A DNA stretch of 64,000 bases from JAFGPL01 sp046485045 (GCA_046485045.1 JAWOHT010000052.1:7724-71723); one strand, 5' to 3'. Shown: positions 46,251 through 55,033, numbered from the stretch's first letter. The notes: a model not told the origin generated them from the sequence alone. A program made the numbers and translations.

Positions 46251-47270
46251 ATGAAAGAAAGAAGAAAATCCTTATTATTTCTCATATTGACGTGTACTGC
46301 AATTTCGCTCACGGCTCAAACTGGCAAATTGACACGTGAAGAATATATAAAGAAATACCAATACCTTGCCATAAAAGAGATGGGGCGAACAGGAATACCG
46401 GCCAGTATTACCATGGCCCAGGGACTGCTTGAATCGGGCAATGGTAATAGCCGGCTGGCAGTAAAAGCCAATAACCATTTTGGCATTAAATGCCATGATT
46501 GGAGCGGGAAAAAGGTGAGGCATGATGATGATGCCAGCCGGGAGTGTTTCAGGAAATACAGCTCGGTAGAAGAGTCATACCGCGACCATTCAGATTTTCT
46601 TACTTCCAAGTCAAGATATGCAGCACTTTTTGATATTCCTTCAACCGATTACAAAGGATGGGCCAAGGGACTTAAAAAAGCAGGCTATGCTACAAGTCCT
46701 ACCTATGCTGAGGCCCTTATAAGAATTGTTGAAGAAAACCGGCTCTACCTGCTCGATCAGGGCGTGGATATCCCCGACAAAAAAGATGTGATTGCCAAAA
46801 AGTCAGAGAGAAGCAAAGAAGAAGGCCTAAAGGGATCATCGCGTGAAATTCTTGAAAACAACAGGGTAAAATACATTGTTGCCAGAACAAGCGATACTTA
46901 TCAGGGGATTACACAAGAACTTGAAATGTTGCCATGGCAACTGGCAAAGTATAACGAACTGGAGCAGGATTTTGAGATTAAAGAAGGACAGGTAGTTTAT
47001 ATTCAACCCAAACGTACCAATGCTAATGCTGTTAAAACCGTGCATATTGTCGCTGAAGGAGAAACCATGTATTCTATTTCGCAGAAATATGCCATTAGGC
47101 TCGACAGGCTTTATGCACGTAATATCATAACACCGGGTACCGAACCAACACCGGGTACGGTACTTTCATTAAGAGGAAAGATAAAGAATAAAAATTTAAA
47201 AGCAACATCCGGTATTGAACTTAAGGATGCAGAACAGGAAGAGATGCAATTTGAATTTGATCCGGAATAA
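46251..47270 (+). CDS. Exported peptidoglycan glucosaminidase with LysM domain
   Basis: A 339-residue cell-wall hydrolase. Signal peptide of about 22 residues ending SLTAQ; glucosaminidase domain at about 30-165 with catalytic Glu61 in GLLESGNG and the NHFGIKCHDWSG motif; C-terminal LysM-type module from about 262 (VHIVAEGETMYSISQKYAIR) that should bind peptidoglycan. A second, more diverged LysM-like stretch may lie at about 203-250. A TATTTTTG -7-type box lies at 46227-46234, but no matching -33 box is seen. Confidence 0.92.
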   Translation: MKERRKSLLFLILTCTAISLTAQTGKLTREEYIKKYQYLAIKEMGRTGIPASITMAQGLLESGNGNSRLAVKANNHFGIKCHDWSGKKVRHDDDASRECFRKYSSVEESYRDHSDFLTSKSRYAALFDIPSTDYKGWAKGLKKAGYATSPTYAEALIRIVEENRLYLLDQGVDIPDKKDVIAKKSERSKEEGLKGSSREILENNRVKYIVARTSDTYQGITQELEMLPWQLAKYNELEQDFEIKEGQVVYIQPKRTNANAVKTVHIVAEGETMYSISQKYAIRLDRLYARNIITPGTEPTPGTVLSLRGKIKNKNLKATSGIELKDAEQEEMQFEFDPE

Positions 47271-47295
47271 ATGATTCAGTGAAGTCTGGTCATGT

Positions 47296-48261
47296 TCACA
47301 TAGCCCTAAAGGACTCTATGTGAAGAAAACCTCTCAGGAATTCATCAATCAGAAGCTTCTTTTTACCTGCAAGCTGAAGGCTTTTTACATCAATATAGCC
47401 ACCCCTTGCTGCAATTCTTAATACGCTTTTTCCATCGGTTTCGATTGTACCAGGGTGCACATGGTGTTTTATTTTTATTTTACAGGCATTGTATATCTTT
47501 ACCTGGTGTTTCTCAGCGTTTGAAAAAAGTTCTGTAAATGCAGCCGGATAGGGGCTTAATCCTCTAATGAAATTATAAACTTGCTCAACAGGTTCTTCCC
47601 AGTTAATCCTGCAATTTTCTTTAAAGATTTTAGGGGCAGGCTTAATCACTTTGCCTGTTTGAAAAGATGCCTGGGGAACAGGTTCAACCTTTCCCGAAGC
47701 CAGCATATCTACAGTTTTTACTACAACTTTTGCCCCCATAACCATAAGCCTGTCATGCAGGTCGCCGGCTGTTTCTTTATCATCAATATGTGTTTTTTCC
47801 TGCAGAAGTATTTTTCCGGTATCAATCTCATGATCAATTAAAAAGGTGGTGACACCTGTTTCTTTTTCACCATTGATAACGGCCCAGTTTACCGGGGCCG
47901 CTCCCCTGTAGTCGGGCAAGAGTGAAGCATGCAGGTTGAAGGTACCCATTGGGGGCAATGCCCATACCAATGCAGGTAACATCCTGAAAGCCACAACTAC
48001 GCTCATGTCGGGATGATAGGAGGTGAGCGAACTGATAAAATCAGGATCTTTGAGATTTGCAGGTTGTAATACAGGAATGTGATGTGAACAGGCAAAATCT
48101 TTCACCGGTGACGATTGAATTTTTTTGCCCCTTCCGGCAGGTTTGTCGGGTGCTGTAATTACGCAAATCACATTTTTGCCCGAACTAAGCAGCGCTTTTA
48201 AAGATTCTACGGCAAACACCGGTGTTCCCATAAATACAATCCGTAAATCTTTATTTTCCAT
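47296..48261 (-). CDS. fmt: Methionyl-tRNA formyltransferase
   Basis: Adds the formyl group to initiator Met-tRNA. The ATG at 48261 (MENKDLRIVFMGTPVFAV) gives 321 residues and sits one base after the ribBA stop, so the two are probably coupled; a longer frame inside ribBA is not needed. It has the catalytic SLLPDYRGAAPVNWA loop and a C-terminal OB-like domain. Full length. Confidence 0.96.
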   Translation of the reverse strand: MENKDLRIVFMGTPVFAVESLKALLSSGKNVICVITAPDKPAGRGKKIQSSPVKDFACSHHIPVLQPANLKDPDFISSLTSYHPDMSVVVAFRMLPALVWALPPMGTFNLHASLLPDYRGAAPVNWAVINGEKETGVTTFLIDHEIDTGKILLQEKTHIDDKETAGDLHDRLMVMGAKVVVKTVDMLASGKVEPVPQASFQTGKVIKPAPKIFKENCRINWEEPVEQVYNFIRGLSPYPAAFTELFSNAEKHQVKIYNACKIKIKHHVHPGTIETDGKSVLRIAARGGYIDVKSLQLAGKKKLLIDEFLRGFLHIESFRAM

Positions 48262-48262
48262 A

Positions 48263-49528
48263 TCAGGAATCGTTTTCGGGTTTAAAATCTGAGTCATCAA
48301 GCAGGTCGAGCAAATGGCCCATTTTATTCTTTTTGGTCTTAAGGTAGAACAAGTTGTGTTCGTTTGGATGTATTTCGAGCGAAATGTTTTCGATTATTTC
48401 CAGCCCGTAACCTTCAAGTCCGGCTCTTTTTACAGGGTTATTGGTAATGAGCCTTATTTTTCCGAGGCCCAGTTCCCTGAGTATACTTGCGCCAATACCA
48501 TAGTCCCTTTCATCTTCCCTGAAGCCGAGGTCGAGGTTTGCCTGCACCGTGTCGCGTCCTTCTTCCTGCAGCTTGTAAGCCTTTATTTTATTAAACAGCC
48601 CAATGCCCCTGCCTTCCTGGTTAAGGTATACAATTACACCTTTACCTTCTTTTTCAATCAGCCTCATGGCTTCATGCAATTGCGATCCGCAGTCGCATCT
48701 GTAAGAAGCAAAAATGTCTCCCGTCATGCATGACGAATGAACCCTTACCAGAACAGGTTCGTTTTTCTCCCATTTTCCTTTTACCAGGGCTATGTGCTCC
48801 AGACCATTCGATTTCTGAAGAAAGGGGATAAGGTTGAAGGTGCCGTATTTGGTAGGAAGTATCACTTTAGCTCCCTTAATCACAATCGAATCGAGTTTGA
48901 GCCGATATGCAATAAGGCTTTTGATAGAGATGACTTTTAGTTTGAACTTCTCTGCAATCTTTATCAGATCGGGCAGCCTGGCCATTGAACCGTCTTCGTT
49001 CATTATTTCAACCAGTACACCGCCCGGTTTTAATCCTGCTAGTACTGAAAGGTCAATAGCAGCTTCGGTGTGCCCTGCTCTTCTTAAAACTCCCCTGCTG
49101 CGCGCTTTTAAAGGAAAGATATGTCCGGGACGACCCAGGTCCTCAGTCCGTGTTGCAGGATCAACAAGCGCGTTGATTGTTTTTGCCCTGTCGCTTGCCG
49201 AAATGCCTGTAGAACAGCCATGCCCCAACAAGTCAACAGAAATGGTAAAAGGGGTGCCATGAAATGAGGTATTGTTACCTACCATCAGGTCAAGGTCTAG
49301 TTCGAGGCACCTCTCTTCAAGAAGTGGCACACAGATAAGACCTCGTCCGTGGGTGGCCATAAAATTTACGATTTCGGGAGTGGTGAGCTCTGCTGCTGCA
49401 ATAAAATCACCCTCGTTTTCCCTGTCTTCATCATCTACAACTATCACAACTTTCCCTGCCCTGATATCGTTTATCGCATCTTCAATATCATCGAGAATAA
49501 AAGTATCCGGTTTTTGAAACTTAGCCAT
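48263..49528 (-). CDS. ribBA: Bifunctional dihydroxybutanone-phosphate synthase / GTP cyclohydrolase II
   Basis: Supplies both precursors of riboflavin. N-terminal RibB domain (about 1-205) with VVDDEDRENEGDFI and GHTEAAIDLSVLAG; C-terminal RibA domain (about 210-421) with the three zinc cysteines in CMTGDIFASYRCDCGSQLHE and YLNQEGRGIGLFNKI. No FMN riboswitch is seen in the short region upstream. fmt follows directly. Confidence 0.97.
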   Translation of the reverse strand: MAKFQKPDTFILDDIEDAINDIRAGKVVIVVDDEDRENEGDFIAAAELTTPEIVNFMATHGRGLICVPLLEERCLELDLDLMVGNNTSFHGTPFTISVDLLGHGCSTGISASDRAKTINALVDPATRTEDLGRPGHIFPLKARSRGVLRRAGHTEAAIDLSVLAGLKPGGVLVEIMNEDGSMARLPDLIKIAEKFKLKVISIKSLIAYRLKLDSIVIKGAKVILPTKYGTFNLIPFLQKSNGLEHIALVKGKWEKNEPVLVRVHSSCMTGDIFASYRCDCGSQLHEAMRLIEKEGKGVIVYLNQEGRGIGLFNKIKAYKLQEEGRDTVQANLDLGFREDERDYGIGASILRELGLGKIRLITNNPVKRAGLEGYGLEIIENISLEIHPNEHNLFYLKTKKNKMGHLLDLLDDSDFKPENDS

Positions 49529-49661
49529 TATCTACCTTGAGTTTTCATCGAATAAACACGCAAAAGTAAAAAACTGTTACAAATATCACTAATGAAAACC
49601 AAATTTAAAATGAATTTAGTCAGGCATCAATAATATATATAAGTATGTTGTAAGTATGGTA

Positions 49662-50834
49662 CTATCCCCTCTTTGACTTTTCCCATGCCGGAGATTGTTT
49701 GCCGCCCAAAAACCTTATCAGCCCGAGCATTATCGAAAAATTCATCATAAACAGGTAATAGGGGACAAACAGAAGTTTCATGCCGAGCCGAATGTTCTTA
49801 AAGACCATACCCAGCACAACTGCTATATAAAATAATACCTGTAGCATGAAAAAGAATAAATATAACTTTTCGTTACCATGCAATACAATAAAAAAGTTGC
49901 TGATGAAAACCATGATAAACGAAAACGGTACGAGTGTCCATCTTAACACTTTGTGAGAAATAAACTGAAAAGAGAGCAAGCCGTGCCTGAAAATATTGAA
50001 TAATTCAGGTATACGTGTCAAGGCTTGAAAGCTGCCACTGGCAATTCTGATTTTTCTTTTCATTTCTTCTTTCATAGAGAAGGAAGCATTTTCGCAGGCA
50101 TATGCATTAGGGGCATATTTGAGTTTTTGGCCTTTAACAGCAATTGTAAGTGATATAACAAAATCATCGAGAATGATGTCTTCGTCAACTTCGCAAAACA
50201 TCTCTTTTCGTATGGCAAAAAGCTCACCTACAGCTCCTGTTGTTGAATTAACAGACGATTCGAGTTTCTTGATTAAAGATTCATACATCCAGTAAATACC
50301 TTCACCGGAACTTACGGCTTTCTCTCTGTTGCCCGAATAGATTCTTTTTTCACCGGCCACGCATCCTACTTGGTCATCGCTGAATAATTTTACTATTTCT
50401 CTTATTGCTTCCCTGTTCAGGTCGGTATTGGCATCTGAAAACACAACTATAGGAGTCTTCACGTACTTCATCCCCCTGTTCATCGCATTGGTTTTGCCCT
50501 TGCGTTCTTTCTGGTGAAGCACTTCAACGTTACCATAACTTTTTAATATTTCGGGTGATCCGTCGTCTGAGCCATCGGTCACCCATAGGTGTATAAGCTT
50601 ATCTTTAGGGTAATCAAGCTGAAACGAATTTTTTAGTTTTTGTTCAATACAATCTTTCTCGTTGTATGCCGTAATAAAGAGTGTAACTTCTGGAAGATAG
50701 TCTTTGGCATAATTTGCTTTTTTCGAAAATAACCTTGTAAAGAAGTCAAAAATGATCAGGATCAGGGTATATATCAAATAAGTATAAATGATGATAAAGA
50801 GAAATATCCAGAAAAGGATTTTTAAGGCTGTCAT
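49662..50834 (-). CDS. Glycosyltransferase family 2 with membrane segments
   Basis: A 390-residue inner-membrane glycosyltransferase. One N-terminal hydrophobic helix (about 5-30), a GT-A domain with VTLFITAYNEKDCIEQKL, VTDGSDDGSPEIL, the metal-binding SDANTD and an acceptor-side ILDDF, and three or four C-terminal helices (about 300-375). It resembles cellulose-synthase- and IcaA-like enzymes. Overlaps the GT4 gene by 4 bp; last gene of the lptF operon. Product unknown, probably an envelope polysaccharide or glycolipid. Confidence 0.88.
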   Translation of the reverse strand: MTALKILFWIFLFIIIYTYLIYTLILIIFDFFTRLFSKKANYAKDYLPEVTLFITAYNEKDCIEQKLKNSFQLDYPKDKLIHLWVTDGSDDGSPEILKSYGNVEVLHQKERKGKTNAMNRGMKYVKTPIVVFSDANTDLNREAIREIVKLFSDDQVGCVAGEKRIYSGNREKAVSSGEGIYWMYESLIKKLESSVNSTTGAVGELFAIRKEMFCEVDEDIILDDFVISLTIAVKGQKLKYAPNAYACENASFSMKEEMKRKIRIASGSFQALTRIPELFNIFRHGLLSFQFISHKVLRWTLVPFSFIMVFISNFFIVLHGNEKLYLFFFMLQVLFYIAVVLGMVFKNIRLGMKLLFVPYYLFMMNFSIMLGLIRFLGGKQSPAWEKSKRG

Positions 50835-52039
50835 AGGTTCGTCTTATAGAATTCAGAAAGATTATTAACAATGGTATCGTTATTGAGTCTTTCGTTTACA
50901 AATTTGACGGCATTTTTTACAATATCCAAATAAAAATTACTGTCTGAGCAAAGTTTTTTTGCAGCCTGCACAAAATCTTCGGGGGTGTTGGCAAGCATAA
51001 TATTTTCACTGTCTGTGAGGTCTATGCCTTCTGCACCCAATGAAGTTGATACTATTGCTTTTCCTGCTGCCAGGGCTTCAACGATTTTAACCCGCATTCC
51101 GCTGCCTGAAAAAAGCGGTACAACCATTATTCCCTTATCTTTCATGAATTCGCCTGCGTCTTCGACTTCTCCTGCAAAGTTAATATTGTGGTTTTCAAGA
51201 TATTTTTTAAGCCACAGTGGTGCATTCCTGCCTGCTACATGCAGCTGATTATCTTCACTTTCTAAGGAAATGCGTTTCCATATATTTTCTACAAACCAGG
51301 TAATTCCCTGTTGATTTGGTATCCAGTCGAGCGAACCGATAAAGAAAAATGAGCGTTTGTTGTTTGTGCCGTAATCAACCGGGCCAGAATTACCAATATA
51401 TCCGTAAGGGCATACACATATAGGTTTTTTATTACCCATTCTGTTAAATATTTCCGCATCGCGTAAGGTGATAGGCACAAGCAGGTCGTATTTGTTTACC
51501 TGGGTTAGTTCAAAGTTCTTTAACCTATTGGCAAAAATGCCCAGATACACTTTTTTTAACAGATTTTTTTCTGACTGCAGGTTTCTGAACCATATTTCAT
51601 TTTCAACATTGTGAGCACGCAATGCCACCTTTGCCCCGGAATATCTGCGTACAATCTCTGCGTAAGGCATAAGGTACAGGCCTTCGAACTGAACAATATC
51701 GTAATGTTCAGCCTGAAGAAGAGTTTTAAGCTTCGCGCCGAAGTTTTTATCAATAAACCTTTCGGCATTGTATGGTAAATCTGAAAAAATAAGGTTTCGC
51801 AGGGCGCTGAGATATTTAATGTCGGTATTTACATCAACGAGATGCACTGACAGATTTTGAAACCCTCTGAAATATGCTGCCACCAATGTGCTGTCTGTTC
51901 TATGCCTGCTGGTATTCATTGCCATAAGGCAGATTTCTGCACCTGCATTTGTTAAGCCTTTGGTAAGGTTGTGAATGGCCATTACACCGCCATCTTTCAG
52001 TGGGTATGGTACTTTATTGCATAATTGTAAAATTCTCAT
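50831..52039 (-). CDS. Glycosyltransferase family 4
   Basis: A 402-residue GT-B enzyme. The N-terminal domain has MRILQLCNKVPYPLKDGG; the C-terminal Rossmann domain has FIGSLDWIPNQQG (near 235), VVPLFSGSGMRVKIVEALAAGKAIV (near 305-330) and GAEGIDL. No membrane helix. It overlaps lptF by 4 bp and the GT2 gene by 4 bp, so all three are translationally coupled. It probably adds a sugar during synthesis of an exported glycan. Confidence 0.9.
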   Translation of the reverse strand: MRILQLCNKVPYPLKDGGVMAIHNLTKGLTNAGAEICLMAMNTSRHRTDSTLVAAYFRGFQNLSVHLVDVNTDIKYLSALRNLIFSDLPYNAERFIDKNFGAKLKTLLQAEHYDIVQFEGLYLMPYAEIVRRYSGAKVALRAHNVENEIWFRNLQSEKNLLKKVYLGIFANRLKNFELTQVNKYDLLVPITLRDAEIFNRMGNKKPICVCPYGYIGNSGPVDYGTNNKRSFFFIGSLDWIPNQQGITWFVENIWKRISLESEDNQLHVAGRNAPLWLKKYLENHNINFAGEVEDAGEFMKDKGIMVVPLFSGSGMRVKIVEALAAGKAIVSTSLGAEGIDLTDSENIMLANTPEDFVQAAKKLCSDSNFYLDIVKNAVKFVNERLNNDTIVNNLSEFYKTNL

Positions 52040-53985
52040 GCCTGTATCTCAAGTTCGGTAAGCACAGTGGGATTATTGAAAATATTGAACACAGATTGCG
52101 ATAGTTTTTTTGCAGCAAACAGTTTTTTCCTGATATTTTTTTGCCTGATTGAAAGGTAAAGTATATAGGCCAGACCAACAGGGAAGATGATTTTAAGGAG
52201 CAGTCTGTATTTTTCAGGGATTGGCAGCCGGGGGGGGGCAAAATTCAAATATGGAAAATCGGTAAACAATGATTTGAGGTATGGAATACGCATCCACTTG
52301 CTGATAAGCAGCGCATCAAAAAACTGGTCGGAAAGTTCGCAGAGCTGGCGTTGGTTTTCAGATATTTTTATTTCAAAATTTGATTGCAAAAGGTTTTTAA
52401 ACCTCACATCCCTATTAAGATCCGAGATGCTTTTATCGGTGAGTTCAACAATAGAACCAAAAGCTTTAATTACATCTTCTTTTTCTAATTCCGAATACTT
52501 AAACTGGCCAACAAGCTGACTTTTCTTATCGTATAGGGTGATTTTCTCAAATCCGAGAAGCCGGTTAAGAAACCTTATATATACATCAATGTTAAAGATG
52601 GCCGAGTCGGTGGTTGCCTTGTAGGTTAAAAATACACCTACGATAAGCAGGGTGAAAGAAGCCATCCACATTCCCTGAAAAGAGGAGACCACGCTTTCGC
52701 GCACTATTTTTTCACCGGTAAGTGAAATAATATAATATATAATAAACATAAATATTGATACCACGGTAGGCATGCCCAGTCCGCCTTTTCTTATTATTGC
52801 CCCTAAAGGTGCGCCGATAAAGAGAAATATCAGACAGGCTATTGAAAGGGTAAATTTTCGGTGCCACTCGATTTCGTGCCTTCTCAACAGTTTCTTCTTG
52901 TATTTAAGGTTTTCGCACGAACTTTCCACATAACTTTTGGTTGACCTCACGCTGTTAATTATGTTCCTCATAAGTTCATGCTGCTTTTGATAATCAAGCG
53001 TTTGATAAAGGCTGTCAACATTTAAGGGAGGTGTTTTTTCAGATTGTTTTTGTTCGTTTTCGTTTATTCCAGACTTTAAGTGCTTGTTCTTAAAAAGGTT
53101 ATAGGTGAGCAATGTTTTGGCAAACTGGTTCTCCCTAATGCGCAGGTCGTTGTTTAACGAATCGGTAACATCAGATAACTGTATAATGCTCATCATATGG
53201 TAGTCGTTCTTGAAGAGATTTTCATCAGTCCGCTGAAGGCCGAAACCTGTAAGCTCAATGATTATCCGTTGTTCTTTAAATTTATCTGTGCGGTGGGGAT
53301 ATGTTTTCGGGATTTTTCTCCTGTCTTCTTCCTGTTCGTTATAACTATAACCGCTCCACAGGTTAATCAGTAAGTTGTTTTCGTCAGCAGTCATTTTCAT
53401 ATAGCCCGAGTCTGCAATTATCACTGATACATTTCCTCTTTTCTGTGTATGGTCGTATATCTTCAGGCCATACAAGATGTTCGTTTGCGGGTTTTTTTTG
53501 GTGATTCTGATGCTGTAGTCGTCAATACCATTGTAAAACTCGCCTTCCCTTATCTGTAGTTCCGGACGCTGTTGTTTAACATCCCATAAAAGGGCGCGCA
53601 TTTTAAGATTGGTATATGGCAAAACATAATTTGAAAAGAAAAACGCCCCGATGCTGATAAAGATAACCAGTATGATAAGCGGCATCATAATCTTTTGTAA
53701 AGAAATGCCTGAAGCCTTTATGGCGGTGAGTTCATAATATTCTCCAAGGCTGCCGAAAGTCATTAACGACGACATAAGAATAGAGAGTGGCAGTGCAAGT
53801 GAAACAAGACTGGCCGAAGTATAAAGCAGCAACTCTGCAACAATATTCAATTCCAATCCCTTACCTACAAGGTCGTCAATGTACCTCCAAAGGAACTGCA
53901 TAATCAGCACAAACATTACAATAAAGAATGTGAGTACAAAAGGACCCAGAAAAGATTTAATCACCAGCCGGTATAAACGTTTCAC
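52036..53985 (-). CDS. LptF/LptG-family permease for lipopolysaccharide export
   Basis: A 649-residue inner-membrane protein of the LPS extraction machine. Three N-terminal helices (about 12-35, 55-80, 100-122), a periplasmic beta-jellyroll (about 130-370), then three C-terminal helices ending near 475, plus a cytoplasmic tail and one more hydrophobic helix near 605-625 that E. coli LptF/G lack. Bacteroidota proteins are often longer in this way. Head of the operon with the two glycosyltransferases; a TAATTTTG promoter box precedes it. Which of LptF or LptG it is cannot be told. Confidence 0.9.
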   Translation of the reverse strand: MKRLYRLVIKSFLGPFVLTFFIVMFVLIMQFLWRYIDDLVGKGLELNIVAELLLYTSASLVSLALPLSILMSSLMTFGSLGEYYELTAIKASGISLQKIMMPLIILVIFISIGAFFFSNYVLPYTNLKMRALLWDVKQQRPELQIREGEFYNGIDDYSIRITKKNPQTNILYGLKIYDHTQKRGNVSVIIADSGYMKMTADENNLLINLWSGYSYNEQEEDRRKIPKTYPHRTDKFKEQRIIIELTGFGLQRTDENLFKNDYHMMSIIQLSDVTDSLNNDLRIRENQFAKTLLTYNLFKNKHLKSGINENEQKQSEKTPPLNVDSLYQTLDYQKQHELMRNIINSVRSTKSYVESSCENLKYKKKLLRRHEIEWHRKFTLSIACLIFLFIGAPLGAIIRKGGLGMPTVVSIFMFIIYYIISLTGEKIVRESVVSSFQGMWMASFTLLIVGVFLTYKATTDSAIFNIDVYIRFLNRLLGFEKITLYDKKSQLVGQFKYSELEKEDVIKAFGSIVELTDKSISDLNRDVRFKNLLQSNFEIKISENQRQLCELSDQFFDALLISKWMRIPYLKSLFTDFPYLNFAPPRLPIPEKYRLLLKIIFPVGLAYILYLSIRQKNIRKKLFAAKKLSQSVFNIFNNPTVLTELEIQA

Positions 53986-54020
53986 CCTTATTAAGATTTT
54001 CTGTGTAAGTAAAACGACAA

Positions 54021-54054
54021 CAAAATTAAGATATTATTTTAATGACAGGGCAAA
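54021..54054 (-). promoter_or_regulatory. Probable promoter of the lptF-GT4-GT2 operon
   Basis: On the minus strand TAATTTTG (54028-54021) fits TAnnTTTG, with TTTG at 54054-54051 as -33 box. The gap of 22 bases is a little longer than the ideal 19. It lies 36 bases before the lptF start. Confidence 0.5.
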
Positions 54055-54059
54055 ATGTA

Positions 54060-54437
54060 TCAGATACCCAGCACCTGTTTTAATTTGGCAATCTGTGAAT
54101 TCCATAATTCAATGGTATCTGTTTTTTCTTCTTCTTCTGCAAAATCGGTTATCACCAGTGCTACATCGCCTGTAAGTTCATCCATTGAAATCCTGAACTC
54201 AAAATATGTGTTGGGATCGTCCTCTTCGAGCCAGTGAAAACGTATGTATCGGTTTTCTTTCTTCTGAACCACTTCTGCAAGGTTCTCCATGTTGTTCCAT
54301 ATAAAATTGAAGGTTTTGCCTTTTACATTCACATCATCTGCAAACCACTCTGTCAGCCCTCCCGGGGTGCTAAGCCTTGGATAGAGAATTTTTGGGGAGG
54401 AATTCAGGGTATATTCGAGTAAGATTCTTTTTTTCAT
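54060..54437 (-). CDS. START-like domain protein (AHSA1-related)
   Basis: A 125-residue helix-grip protein of the type conserved in Bacteroidota: YTLNSSPKILYPRLSTPGGL at the N-terminus, then EWFADDV, RFHWLEEDD and the C-terminal helix IELWNSQIAKLKQVLGI. Such folds bind a hydrophobic ligand or a client protein; the function is unknown. It stands upstream of lptF on the same strand with a 74-bp gap. Confidence 0.85.
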   Translation of the reverse strand: MKKRILLEYTLNSSPKILYPRLSTPGGLTEWFADDVNVKGKTFNFIWNNMENLAEVVQKKENRYIRFHWLEEDDPNTYFEFRISMDELTGDVALVITDFAEEEEKTDTIELWNSQIAKLKQVLGI

Positions 54438-54586
54438 GTTTAATTAATTAACACCATTATGACAGCGATGCAATATATGAAAAAATGTTTTATAAAAAAA
54501 CTTATTGAATAATATCTTCTTTTATAGTGCAGGCGGGCAGGATACTAAATTTCAAAGACGTAAAAATGTTTTGGAGCGTCAACATT

Positions 54587-54617
54587 TTTGTGTTTAATAA
54601 AGAAAGTTTTATATTTG
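54587..54617 (+). promoter_or_regulatory. Promoter of the tRNA-Met transcript
   Basis: TTTG at 54587-54590, 19 bases, then TATATTTG at 54610-54617: an exact match to the Bacteroidota consensus. The transcript would start near 54624 and run through the tRNA-like remnant into tRNA-Met. Confidence 0.8.
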
Positions 54618-54693
54618 CAGCCTCTTAAAATCTCTCCCCGGTAAAAGCTTTGGAGTTCAGATATCTCCTGTGCTTAAGCTTGGGAGATCAAAG

Positions 54694-54760
54694 GGCGAGG
54701 TAGCTTCCCGATGTATCGGGGTTAGAGCGTCCCGATGCAAATCGGGAAGGTCGGGAGTTC
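54694..54760 (+). pseudogene. tRNA-Met-like remnant with CCCGAT...ATCGGG palindromes
   Basis: Matches the downstream tRNA-Met in three blocks, GGCGAGGTAGCT, GGTTAGAGCG and AGGTCGGGAGTTC, but the D-loop is replaced by TCCCGATGTATCGG and the anticodon arm by TCCCGATGCAAATCGGGA, and the acceptor 3' half is missing. It cannot be a working tRNA. Either a decayed duplicate invaded by a palindromic repeat or part of a tRNA-derived repeat family. Confidence 0.65.
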
Positions 54761-54780
54761 GGTTTGGTGATTGACAATAT

Positions 54781-54854
54781 GGCGAGGTAGCTCAGATGGT
54801 TAGAGCGTATGATTCATAATCATGAGGTCGGGAGTTCAATTCTCCCTCTCGCTA
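54781..54854 (+). tRNA. tRNA-Met (anticodon CAT), integration site
   Basis: A 74-base cloverleaf: acceptor GGCGAGG/TCTCGCT with G-U pairs at both ends, D-arm GCTC/GAGC, anticodon arm TATGA-TTCATAA-TCATG, T-arm GGGAG-TTCAATT-CTCCC, discriminator A; CCA is not encoded. The CAT anticodon could also mean an Ile tRNA modified to lysidine. Its 3' part from 54808 belongs to the attachment repeat, so the element restored the gene when it integrated. Confidence 0.92.
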
Positions 54855-54857
54855 CAC
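54808..54857 (+). repeat. Attachment site, left copy (attL core)
   Basis: A 50-bp sequence from the anticodon stem of tRNA-Met to three bases past the discriminator. It is identical, base for base, to 61679-61728. This copy completes the functional tRNA. Confidence 0.9.
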
Positions 54858-54864
54858 TGAAAAT

Positions 54865-54900
54865 AAAGCACTTACAGAAAATAATTGTAAGTGCTTTTTT
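54865..54900 (+). terminator. Element-borne terminator after tRNA-Met
   Basis: AAAGCACTTACA, 9-base loop, TGTAAGTGCTTT and a T run: a perfect 12-bp stem eleven bases past the tRNA. It belongs to the element and replaces the chromosomal terminator that is now at 61738-61765. Confidence 0.88.
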
Positions 54901-54904
54901 CTTT

Positions 54905-54926
54905 TGAATACACAATTGAATACACA
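54905..54926. promoter_or_regulatory. Left-end integrase arm-type sites (two copies of TGAATACACA)
   Basis: TGAATACACA occurs at 54905-54914 and again at 54917-54926, a 12-bp direct spacing, about 50 bp inside the left core site. The same motif occurs near the right end at 61532-61567. Arm-type sites recognised by the N-terminal domain of tyrosine integrases are placed like this. Confidence 0.65.
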
Positions 54927-55033
54927 TCTTTGATTTTAGCAACAAAAAAACGGCCTTACATCGAGCAAAAAAGAGGGAGTTAACCCCCCTTTTTTTATAG
55001 GGTTTAACACTTGTTAATAATCAGTAAGTTAAA

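Noticed and set aside
54620..54693. A further tRNA in the leader before the tRNA-like remnant
   Set aside because: There is a hairpin (ATCTCC/GGGAGAT) and a T-arm-like piece, but no complete cloverleaf can be drawn.
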